This document shows, in pieces, positions 1 through 9,058 of a stretch of 26,628 nt of DNA. The notes below the pieces were generated by a model, which worked only from the letters and a program-made list of their open reading frames with translations, ran no database searches and had not been told where the DNA came from. The stretch is from JBGPJM01 sp041485385 (lineage in GTDB: Bacteria > Planctomycetota > Phycisphaerae > Phycisphaerales > UBA1924). The stretch is taken from positions 1-26,628 of the forward strand of contig JBGPJM010000046.1 of the NCBI GenBank assembly GCA_041485385.1. Direction: 5' to 3'. Positions within the stretch are counted from its first letter, which is position 1; the number at the start of each line of letters is the position of its first letter. The position numbers and the translations under genes are program-made.

Positions 1-699
<699 letters not shown>

Positions 700-1124
700 T
701 GTTCTCGATTCTACGGCCGCAGCGGCCGGGGACCCAGAGGATGGGGCCCCAATTGCCGCTCGCCGGCCTCACTCCCCGCCCCGGCAACGCCGAATTACCC
801 GGGCGAGGAGGGATGGCGTTCTCGCCGATCTGTGGCAGAGTTGGAGGGCGGCCGTGAAGGTCCGAGAGCCCCAGCCGAGACCCCCCCACGGAACCGTGGA
901 GGGCGGGGACACGGAAGGGCGGCCGGGGGCGGGGAGCGGGGGACACATGGGAGGCGGTGGACGTTCGAGGGGGGCTGAAAACGGCGCCGGGGCATTGGAA
1001 CGCCCGGGCGATGCAGAGACGCCGGCGGTGGCCCGCCCGGCGGTCCCCTCCCCCCCTTCTGTGCACGGCACACCGGGGATCGCGTCCAGAGTGAAGCAAG
1101 CTTCGTTCAAGAGGAAAACCGCAC
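700..1124. other. Divergent intergenic region without a gene
   Basis: This spacer of 425 bp separates the divergent mutase and dehydrogenase genes. Open frames cross it on both strands, but they are Pro/Arg/Gly-rich and show no domain motif, as expected of high-GC noncoding DNA. Promoters for both genes should lie here; only the mutase -10-like box could be picked out. Confidence 0.6.
708..713 (-). promoter_or_regulatory. -10-like hexamer TAGAAT, candidate leaderless promoter of the acyl-CoA mutase gene
   Basis: On the minus strand TAGAAT is followed by 8 nt and then the ATG at 699. A transcript starting at the usual distance from a -10 box would begin at or within one or two bases of the start codon. 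No convincing -35 is seen (TGGGTC lies 17 bp upstream). Confidence 0.35.
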
Positions 1125-2768
<1,644 letters not shown>

Positions 2769-2807
2769 CGCCCGCGCGGACCAGCCGACATCGATCCAAC
2801 CCCGTAG

Positions 2808-2836
2808 ACCCCGGCCGGGGGGGCCGGGGTTTCTTT
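2808..2836 (+). terminator. Rho-independent terminator of the PQQ-type dehydrogenase gene
   Basis: A perfect 9-bp stem (ACCCCGGCC at 2808-2816 with GGCCGGGGT at 2822-2830) closes a GGGGG loop and runs into TTTCTTT. It begins 40 bp after the stop codon. Confidence 0.85.
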
Positions 2837-2898
2837 ATCGACCCGGCGGCCGCGCCCCGCGTCGGCCGGTGCACGAGGGTGCGCTGCCCCTTCGCGCG

Positions 2899-2927
2899 TT
2901 GCCCCAATCCGGCCGGGCGTCTAGGCT
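2899..2927 (+). promoter_or_regulatory. Candidate sigma-70-type promoter of the M16 peptidase gene
   Basis: TTGCCC (2899-2904) and TAGGCT (2922-2927) are separated by 17 bp and sit about 45 bp before the start codon, downstream of the preceding terminator. The -10 match is only partial. Confidence 0.35.
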
Positions 2928-2972
2928 GGCTCAATAGACGATCCCCCTCCCCTCCCCCCTCCAGGAGGCACC

Positions 2973-5726
2973 ATGCCCCGAATGTTCCGACTGCTCCGCA
3001 CCGCCCTCCTCCCCATCCTCGTCCTCGCCGCCCTGGCCGCGCCCGCCCGCGCCCAGGAAGTGAAATACGAAAAGTACAAACTCGAAAACGGCATGACCGT
3101 CATCCTCCACGAGGACCACAGCGTCCCCCTGGCCACCATCAACACCTGGTACCGCGTCGGCTCCAAGGACGAACCCGTCCACCGCTCCGGCTTTGCCCAT
3201 CTCTTTGAGCACCTCATGTTCATGGGCACCCGGCGCGTCCCCAACGGCCAGTTCGACTCCATCATGGAAGCCGGCGGCGGCGCCAACAACGCCTCCACCA
3301 GCGAGGACCGCACTAACTACTTCTCCTCCGGCCCCGCCCGCCTCCTCCCCACCCTCCTCTGGCTCGACGCCGACCGCCTGGAAGACCTCGGCCGCACCAT
3401 GGACCAGTCCAAGCTCGACAAGCAGCGCGACGTCGTCCGCAACGAGCGCCGCCAGAGCTACGAGAACCAGCCCTACGGCAAGGCCTCGCTCCAGGTGAAC
3501 GGGATCATGTACCCCCCCGGCCACCCGTACCACATCCCCGTCATCGGCACCCACGAAGACCTCGAGGCCGCCGGCGTCACCGACGTCAAGGACTTCTTCG
3601 CCACGTACTACGTCCCCAACAACGCCTCCCTCGTCGTCGCCGGCGATTTCGACCCCGCCACCATCAAGCCCCTCATCGCCCAGCTCTTCGGCTCCATCCC
3701 CCGGGGGTCCGAGCCCGCCCACCACACCGCCACCCCCGCCAAGCTCGACCACGTCATCCGCGCCACCGCGATGGACACCGTCCAGCTCCCCAAGGTCTCC
3801 TTCGTCTACCTCAGCCCCCCCATGTTCGCCGACGGCGACGCCGAGATGGACCTCGCGGCCGCCGTCCTCTCCCAGGGCAAGACCAGCCGCCTCTACAAGC
3901 GCCTCGTCTACGACGACAAGATCGCCTCCGAGGTCAGCGCCTACCAGGCCTCCAACATGCTCCAGTCCCTCTTCTACATCGACGTCATCACCAACCCCGA
4001 TGCCGACCTCGACAAGGTCGAGCGCACCGTCGACGAAGAAGTCGCCCGCCTCCTCAAGGACGGCATCAAGCCCGATGAGCTCGAGCAGCGCAAGGCCACC
4101 GTCGAGCTCGGCAAGCTCGCCGCGCTCCAGACCGCCTCCGCCAAGGCCGACCAGCTCAACCAGTACGAGTACTACTGGGGCGAGCCCAACTCCTTCAAGC
4201 GCGACCTCGACCGCTACCGCAACGCCACCCCCGCCGGCGTCCGCGACTGGGCCAGCCGCGTCCTCACTCCCGCAGGGGGGGGGCGCCTCGTCATGCGCGT
4301 CCTCCCCGAGCAGCCGCAGCAGGCCGCCTCCGCCCGCGAATCCCGCCCCACCGACCTCCCCCCCACCAGGTTCGCCCCCAAGGCCCCCGAGCAGTTCAAC
4401 CTGAGCAACGGCGTCCCCGTCATGCTCTGGCGCCGCGATGAGCTCCCCCTCGTCGCCCTCACCGTCCTCCTCCAGCCCCAGCTCAAAGGCGGCCGCCAGG
4501 GCCCCCTCGACGAACCCTCCAAGGCCGGCCTCGACCAGCTCACCTCCGACATGATCCAGGAGGGCACCAAAAAGCTCGACTCCCTCGCCTTCGGCGACGC
4601 CATGCAGGCCCTCGGCGCCCAGTTCAACGCCGCCGCGGCCACCGAATCTATGTCCGTCTCCCTCACCGTCCTCAAGCGCAACTTCGACAAGGCCGCGGCC
4701 CTCATGGCCGATGCCATCCGCGAGCCCCGCTTCGACCCCAAGGATTGGGAGCGCGTCCAGCGCCTCCACCTGGAGAGCCTCAAGCAGGACGATGACCAGC
4801 CCACCACCGTCGCCTCGCGCATCGCGGCCCGCGTCCTCTTCGGCCCCAAGAACCCCTACGGCTGGCCCCTCGCCGGCACGCAGGAGACCGCCTCCAGGCT
4901 CACCCTCGACGATGTGAAAGCCCGCCACGCCCTCATCTTCCGCCCTGATTTCGCCAAGGTCCTCATCGCCGGCAACATCACCGCCGACGAGGCCAAAAAG
5001 ACGCTCGAAACCGCGTTGGGGGGGGGCAAATGGCAGGGCTCCTCGCAGATCGAGTTCTCCCACCCCGACCTCTCCATCCCCGAGGCCGCTAGGCTCCGCC
5101 TCATCATCGTCGATCGCCCCGAGGCCGTGCAGACCGTCATCCGCCTCGTCGCACCCGGCCCGATCTATTCCGATGAGCGCCGCGTGAACCTCCGCCTGCT
5201 CAACACGCTCCTGGGCGGCAGCTTCACCAGCCGCCTGAACCAGAACCTCCGCGAGGCCCACGGCTACACCTACGGGGCCGGCTCGCGCTTCGTGATGTAC
5301 CCCTCGGCCGGGTACTTCACCGCCTCCTCCAGCGTCCGCGCCGATGTCACCGGCGCCGCCCTCAAGGAGTTCCTGAGCGAAGTCACCCGCCTCCGCACCG
5401 GCGATATCTCCGATGCCGAGGCCGGAAAAGCCCGCGAAACCCTCCGCAACGACGTCGTCGAATCCTTCGCCGGCCTCGGCGGCGTCCTCGGTGCCGCGGC
5501 CGAGCTCGAGACCAGCGGCCTCCCCTTCACCACCCTCGCGGCCGACATGGCCCGCATGCAGGAAGCCGCCGCTACCGACCTCAACAAGCTCGCCCGCCCG
5601 GCCATCCCCATGGAGCAAGCCGTCCTGGTCCTCGTCGGCGACAAGAAGCTCATCCTCGAGCAGATCAAAGGCATGGACCTCCCCACCCCAGTCGAGATGA
5701 CCGTCAAGGGAGAGCCGGTCAAGTAG
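2973..5726 (+). CDS. Secreted M16-family zinc metallopeptidase with two M16 domains
   Basis: The 917-aa protein starts at ATG 2973 behind a strong ribosome binding site (AGGAGG, 2963-2968). A signal peptide ends near ARAQE (residue 28), so it probably acts in the periplasm. The N-terminal M16 domain carries the inverted zinc motif HLFEH at residues 76-80, with the expected third ligand Glu near 158 (VVRNERRQ), followed by the usual non-catalytic M16C region. A second M16 pair starts near residue 465 (FNLSNGVPVMLWRRDELPLV). It lacks HxxEH but keeps the R/Y motif near 755 (LREAHGYTYGAGSRF). This active-plus-inactive layout is standard for bacterial pitrilysin/PqqL-type peptidases that degrade short or unfolded peptides in a closed chamber. 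Codon third positions are extremely C-rich, which leaves the entire antisense strand open. The gene stands alone between a terminator and a repeat cluster. Confidence 0.93.
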   Translation: MPRMFRLLRTALLPILVLAALAAPARAQEVKYEKYKLENGMTVILHEDHSVPLATINTWYRVGSKDEPVHRSGFAHLFEHLMFMGTRRVPNGQFDSIMEAGGGANNASTSEDRTNYFSSGPARLLPTLLWLDADRLEDLGRTMDQSKLDKQRDVVRNERRQSYENQPYGKASLQVNGIMYPPGHPYHIPVIGTHEDLEAAGVTDVKDFFATYYVPNNASLVVAGDFDPATIKPLIAQLFGSIPRGSEPAHHTATPAKLDHVIRATAMDTVQLPKVSFVYLSPPMFADGDAEMDLAAAVLSQGKTSRLYKRLVYDDKIASEVSAYQASNMLQSLFYIDVITNPDADLDKVERTVDEEVARLLKDGIKPDELEQRKATVELGKLAALQTASAKADQLNQYEYYWGEPNSFKRDLDRYRNATPAGVRDWASRVLTPAGGGRLVMRVLPEQPQQAASARESRPTDLPPTRFAPKAPEQFNLSNGVPVMLWRRDELPLVALTVLLQPQLKGGRQGPLDEPSKAGLDQLTSDMIQEGTKKLDSLAFGDAMQALGAQFNAAAATESMSVSLTVLKRNFDKAAALMADAIREPRFDPKDWERVQRLHLESLKQDDDQPTTVASRIAARVLFGPKNPYGWPLAGTQETASRLTLDDVKARHALIFRPDFAKVLIAGNITADEAKKTLETALGGGKWQGSSQIEFSHPDLSIPEAARLRLIIVDRPEAVQTVIRLVAPGPIYSDERRVNLRLLNTLLGGSFTSRLNQNLREAHGYTYGAGSRFVMYPSAGYFTASSSVRADVTGAALKEFLSEVTRLRTGDISDAEAGKARETLRNDVVESFAGLGGVLGAAAELETSGLPFTTLAADMARMQEAAATDLNKLARPAIPMEQAVLVLVGDKKLILEQIKGMDLPTPVEMTVKGEPVK

Positions 5727-5752
5727 CCCGCGCGACCGCACCTCTCCTCCCA

Positions 5753-5832
5753 CTCTTCGGCCCCAACGGGGCCAAGGCGAGTAGCCATGGGTGGAACGAC
5801 GCTGTCCTCAGCGTCGTGGAACCCGTGGAAAG
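5753..5832 (+). repeat. Palindromic dispersed repeat, copy A
   Basis: This 80-bp unit recurs at 6678-6767. It starts with a GGCCCC-AAC-GGGGCC hairpin (5759-5773). A longer imperfect palindrome follows at 5785-5828: outer arms CCATGGGT / ACCCGTGG, a GGA/GGA internal loop, then a perfect 9-bp stem ACGACGCTG / CAGCGTCGT around TCCT. GTAG stands directly 5' of the palindrome (5781-5784), the position where REP elements carry this tetranucleotide. A further hairpin (TCCGCCCC-GGA-GGGGCGGA) follows at 5850-5868. The gene-free stretch 5727-5910 consists largely of these structures. Confidence 0.8.
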
Positions 5833-5910
5833 TGTCGCTCTCTACATCTTCCGCCCCGGAGGGGCGGAGGACGCCCGCGGCCAACCCTCGAACCTCGCGT
5901 ACGCTCATCC

Positions 5911-6375
5911 ATGCGCCCGCACCCGAGGATCAGGAAGACGATCAAGTGGGGCGGATTGGCGCTCGCCGCGTTGCTGTTGGGTGTCTGTCTCGCCTCGAGG
6001 TGGTGGTGGGTGGAGTGGAGAGGCAGCGGCCCTCAGAACAAGTGGATATCGCTGAAGGGCGGCCGTCTCGTCATCGGAACGGCGAGAGACGTTCTGGCGG
6101 GACTTCCGGCTCCTGGCTGGCATGTGTACCGCGAGGGTTGGCCGTTCTACTTCGAGTTCCGGTGGTGGTTCGACTGGAAGAGGTCGCCTTTCGCCACGCT
6201 CTTCGCAGTTCCGCTGTGGGTGCCCGCAGTGTTCGCGCTGCTGCTCGCGGCCTCGGCGTGGCGCCTCGACACACTCGCCCGCCGCCGTACTCGCGCCGGC
6301 CACTGCCCATCCTGCGGCTACGACCTCACCGGCCTGATCGCCCCCGCCCCGTGCCCCGAGTGCGGACGTCCGTAG
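5911..6375 (+). CDS. Small two-helix membrane protein with C-terminal zinc ribbon, function unknown
   Basis: Start ATG 5911 was chosen because the open frame upstream lies inside repeat DNA and because a basic N-terminus followed by a hydrophobic helix begins here. The 154-aa product has a helix at about residues 11-28 (GGLALAALLLGVCL), a Trp-rich extracellular-type stretch, a second helix at about 95-115 (FAVPLWVPAVFALLLAAS), and a zinc ribbon at the C-terminus (HCPSCGYDLTG...PCPECG). Proteins with this ending are common in Phycisphaerae; no biochemical role is known to me. No Shine-Dalgarno is seen; TACGCT lies 5 nt before the ATG, so a leaderless start is possible. A partial duplicate of the zinc-ribbon end follows downstream. 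Confidence 0.7.
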   Translation: MRPHPRIRKTIKWGGLALAALLLGVCLASRWWWVEWRGSGPQNKWISLKGGRLVIGTARDVLAGLPAPGWHVYREGWPFYFEFRWWFDWKRSPFATLFAVPLWVPAVFALLLAASAWRLDTLARRRTRAGHCPSCGYDLTGLIAPAPCPECGRP

Positions 6376-6450
6376 CATCGGGCTTCTGCCTGAGTCTTCG
6401 GGAAGCACGCATCCTGCGCACCGCCTCCCGCGCGCAGTCGGCCTCCGCCT

Positions 6451-6470
6451 CACCGCCCGGAAGGGCGGTG
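6451..6470. repeat. REP-like palindrome with GGAA loop
   Basis: CACCGCCC and GGGCGGTG form a perfect 8-bp stem around GGAA. The outer arms (CACC/GGTG) and loop equal those of the palindromes at 17808 and 17889, while the inner 4 bp are swapped (GCCC/GGGC instead of GGGC/GCCC), so base pairing is preserved. Read on the minus strand it is preceded by GTGG, one base from the GTAG of the other copies. Confidence 0.65.
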
Positions 6471-6479
6471 CCACGGCCG

Positions 6480-6641
6480 CTCCTCCTCACCACCGCCGCG
6501 GCGTGGCGCCTCGACACCCTCGCCCGCCGGCGCGCCCGCGCCGGGCACTGCCCATCCTGCGGCTACGACCTCTCCGGCCTGAGCGCCGCCGGCCCGTGCC
6601 CCGAGTGCGGGCGCACACGGATCGAAGGCGCAGTAGCGTGA
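6480..6641 (+). pseudogene. Duplicated 3' fragment of the zinc-ribbon membrane gene
   Basis: Codons 6480-6641 encode AAAWRLDTLARRRARAGHCP followed by SCGYDLSG...GPCPECGRTR. This is nearly the same as the end of the gene at 5911-6375, including long DNA identity. The fragment lies in another reading frame. The sequence before it shows neither membrane helices of the family nor a start site and includes the palindrome at 6451. It is best read as the leftover of a tandem duplication. Confidence 0.65.
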
Positions 6642-6677
6642 CGAGCCCGTCATCTCAGGTTTGGCCGCAACCTCACG

Positions 6678-6767
6678 CTCTTCGGCCCCAACGGGCCCCA
6701 CCGGGGCCAAGGAATGTCGCCACGGGTGGTACAACGCGGCTCTGAGCGTCGTGGAACCCGTGGAAAG
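6678..6767 (+). repeat. Palindromic dispersed repeat, copy B
   Basis: This second copy of the unit at 5753-5832 is in direct orientation. It shares the CTCTTCGGCCCCAACGGG start and the GTGGAACCCGTGGAAAG end. The outer palindrome arms are perfect here (CCACGGGT at 6720-6727 with ACCCGTGG at 6756-6763), while the inner stem is partly decayed and the leading hairpin has a 10-bp insertion. It lies just before the accessory island. Confidence 0.75.
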
Positions 6768-6791
6768 CATGCGCCCGCGTGTGGCCGTCGG

Positions 6792-6797
6792 TATACT
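6792..6797 (+). promoter_or_regulatory. -10-like TATACT upstream of the first island gene
   Basis: TATACT is a strong -10 match 57 bp upstream of the ATG at 6855 and stands out in GC-rich DNA. No good -35 is visible at 16-18 bp, so activator dependence or chance cannot be excluded. Confidence 0.35.
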
Positions 6798-6854
6798 GAT
6801 CTCTCTTGCGGGGCTGGCCAATGGAACTCGGCCCTCGCATCAGAAGGCGCCACC

Positions 6855-7718
6855 ATGCAGCCCACCGCCCATGATCACCAGGATGAGCGGACTCTCTTGG
6901 AACGATTTGTTGCGCACCTGCTCTCGTGGACGGGTCTCATCGTTGGGTTGGTGTTGATCTTGGCCAGCGTGCTGGCCCACATCGCGCAAGCCCGCGACCA
7001 ACCCGATGGCACGTACGTGTCGCTCAACGTTATCGCGCTTATGGCCGGCGAGATCGGAGCGGTCATGTTTGCCTTCGCTCTGCTGCACGTGACGTACGAC
7101 CGATATACGCGTCGATCCTGGATGGCCGGTATCAAGGAGGCGGTGCGCGAGGAGGGCACTTTCTCCGATCTGGGCATGAAGTGCGCGCGCCGTCGCCTGT
7201 CCGACACGGACGTCGGCGACCTCCTGCGCAGGGCCCGGCGCATCCGCATCCTCAAGACGTGGTTTCCGGAGGCGAACGACATGCTGCACGCCTTCGAGGA
7301 GGCCGTTGCGCACGCTGAGGACATCGAGATTCTCCTTTGCGACCCTGAATCACATATATTGCGTGTTCGGAGCGAGGGGGTCGGTGAGGACCCGAACGTC
7401 GGCGCGGAGTGGGTTAGGCGTACCCTTAGGATGTTCGGGAAGGCCTGCGCCACGAAGCCATCAGCGCGATTCCGAATCGGCTTGTACGACGCGTGGCCCG
7501 GTTGCCCAATCATCTGGGCAGACGACAGGATCCTGTTGGGTTTTTACTTTCGCGGGCGATCGTCGCCTTCTGCGCCCTGGATCGAGGTTTGGCCAGGGTC
7601 CGAGCTTGCGCAGATTCTCGACGGTCAGTTCACGTCGCTCTGGAGCCTCAAGAACACGACGAGGATCACTACCTGCCAAGAACTCGCCCCCTATGTCGGC
7701 AGCGCCCACGCCTCTTGA
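6855..7718 (+). CDS. Two-helix membrane protein with cytoplasmic PLD-like (HKD-less) domain, putative defence component
   Basis: Start ATG 6855 was chosen over the upstream 6714 start because that N-terminus would be translated repeat DNA; AGAAGG at 6842-6847 is a weak ribosome binding site. The 287-aa protein has two membrane helices at about residues 22-45 (GLIVGLVLILASVLAHIA) and 56-80 (VIALMAGEIGAVMFAFALLH), then a soluble domain. The latter begins after a helical linker with RRARRIRILKTWFP and continues with HAFEEAVAHAEDIEILLCDP, FRIGLYDAWPGCPIIWADD and RILLGFYF. This alternation resembles phospholipase-D-like domains that lack the HKD catalytic motif (DUF5919-type), found in signalling and defence proteins. 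A sensor or effector at the membrane is the inference. It leads a same-strand series with the next two genes (gaps 88 and 55 bp). GC content is visibly lower than in flanking genes. Confidence 0.6.
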   Translation: MQPTAHDHQDERTLLERFVAHLLSWTGLIVGLVLILASVLAHIAQARDQPDGTYVSLNVIALMAGEIGAVMFAFALLHVTYDRYTRRSWMAGIKEAVREEGTFSDLGMKCARRRLSDTDVGDLLRRARRIRILKTWFPEANDMLHAFEEAVAHAEDIEILLCDPESHILRVRSEGVGEDPNVGAEWVRRTLRMFGKACATKPSARFRIGLYDAWPGCPIIWADDRILLGFYFRGRSSPSAPWIEVWPGSELAQILDGQFTSLWSLKNTTRITTCQELAPYVGSAHAS

Positions 7719-7806
7719 CACCCTTCGGGGAGGGGCCCTGCCGAGGAGCGCCCCCCGCGCATTACCCGGGACCGCTCGGCACACCTCGCAGGTACTCTGT
7801 CTTCTC

Positions 7807-9003
7807 ATGATCGACACCGAGCTCCAGGCCCTCGAACGCTTCGTCGCCGACAACGACGACCTGTTCGCCCTGGAGGAGCAGATCGGCCGCTTCAACATCT
7901 TCGACTCTCTCGGCATCGCCCGCGCCGAGATCCGGCACAGCAACTTTCTCGCGTGGATGCTCAACCCCGGCGAGAGCCACGGCCAGGGCGACCTCTTCCT
8001 CAAGGCCCTCCTGATGGATGTGCTCCGCAAGGCCCGCCAGCAGGGGGCGGCCCCGCCCATCAGTGTTGTCGAGCTCGACGGCGCCGACCTCCAGGGCGTG
8101 GACATCCGGCGCGAGTGGCGCAACATCGACCTCCTGATCTCCTGCGAGCAGCCGCGCTTCATCATCGCCGTCGAGAACAAGGTCGACAGCGGCGAGCACA
8201 GCGGGCAGCTCCAGCGCTACGAAAACACGGTTGCGGCCGAGTTCCCCGGCGTGAAGGCGCTCTACGTCTTCCTCACGCCCGAGGGCGACGACGCCAGCGA
8301 TGACGACTGGGTTACCTACAGCTACGCCGACCTCTTCCAGGCACTCACCCGAACGAGAAGGGCGAGCGCTGGCGCAATCGGCGGCGATGTCGGTGTTTTC
8401 CTGGACCACTACCTCGGGCTGATTGGAAACAGATTCATGGAGAACGCAGAGCTCGACAAGCTGTGCCGCCAGATCTACGCCAACCACCGCCAGGCCCTCG
8501 ACCTCATCTGGGAGCGCGTCGGCTCGCCCGCCTCGGGCTTGGTCGGACGGATCAAGGGCTGGCTCGAGGAGCGGCCGAGCGAGTGGATCGTCATGACCGC
8601 CAAGCAGAAGGAGGTGGAGTTCATCCCCGCGGCTTGGAACAAGATGCTGCCCCCCGTCGGCAAGAGGGCGACGTTTGAGCCTGAGCACTGGTTGACTATG
8701 CGCCTCCGGGCGGGGTCGCGGCTGCGGCTGTTTGTCGTGGTCTGCCCCACGAAGGACGTGGAGGTCCGCAAACTCGTGCTCGAACGGCTGCTCCGTGACA
8801 AAGGCGAATTCGGATTCGCCACGTCGTACAAGAAGTTGACCGACGTCTGGACGAGTATTCTGAACGACGAAATCTGTCCTCTGCCGGAGGATGAAGACCC
8901 GGATGTTGATGCGGTGATGGAGCGAGTAACGCGGAGGCTCATCGAGTTTGTAAAACAGACCGTGGGACTGCCTGAGGCGATGAAGGTCTTCGCGACCGTG
9001 TAG
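7807..9003 (+). CDS. PD-(D/E)XK nuclease superfamily protein (PDDEXK_4 type)
   Basis: Start ATG 7807 gives 398 aa beginning at the conserved family N-terminus (LERFVADNDDLFALEEQIGR, then FNIFDSLGIARAEIRHSNFL). The long open frame upstream overlaps the previous gene in another frame and is not coding. The nuclease core is clear: Asp108 in NIDLLI, and Glu123-x-Lys125 in IIAVENKVDS, followed by SGEHSGQLQRYENTV, which is typical of this family. The C-terminal half (about 210-398) is of unknown fold. Such proteins are widespread in defence islands and as single genes; cutting of foreign DNA is plausible but unproven. No Shine-Dalgarno precedes the ATG; TACTCT ends 8 nt before it, suggesting a leaderless start. 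It is second in the island. Confidence 0.85.
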   Translation: MIDTELQALERFVADNDDLFALEEQIGRFNIFDSLGIARAEIRHSNFLAWMLNPGESHGQGDLFLKALLMDVLRKARQQGAAPPISVVELDGADLQGVDIRREWRNIDLLISCEQPRFIIAVENKVDSGEHSGQLQRYENTVAAEFPGVKALYVFLTPEGDDASDDDWVTYSYADLFQALTRTRRASAGAIGGDVGVFLDHYLGLIGNRFMENAELDKLCRQIYANHRQALDLIWERVGSPASGLVGRIKGWLEERPSEWIVMTAKQKEVEFIPAAWNKMLPPVGKRATFEPEHWLTMRLRAGSRLRLFVVVCPTKDVEVRKLVLERLLRDKGEFGFATSYKKLTDVWTSILNDEICPLPEDEDPDVDAVMERVTRRLIEFVKQTVGLPEAMKVFATV

Positions 9004-9058
9004 GGTTGCATTCCGAGCAAACGATAACCAGAGTCACTTCACACGCGAGCCACGGACC

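Noticed and set aside
2931..5753. 940-codon antisense open frame across the M16 gene
   Set aside because: Its product is a Gly/Glu/Val/Asp-rich low-complexity shadow with no domain; the opposite strand encodes a clear M16 peptidase with signal peptide and zinc motif.
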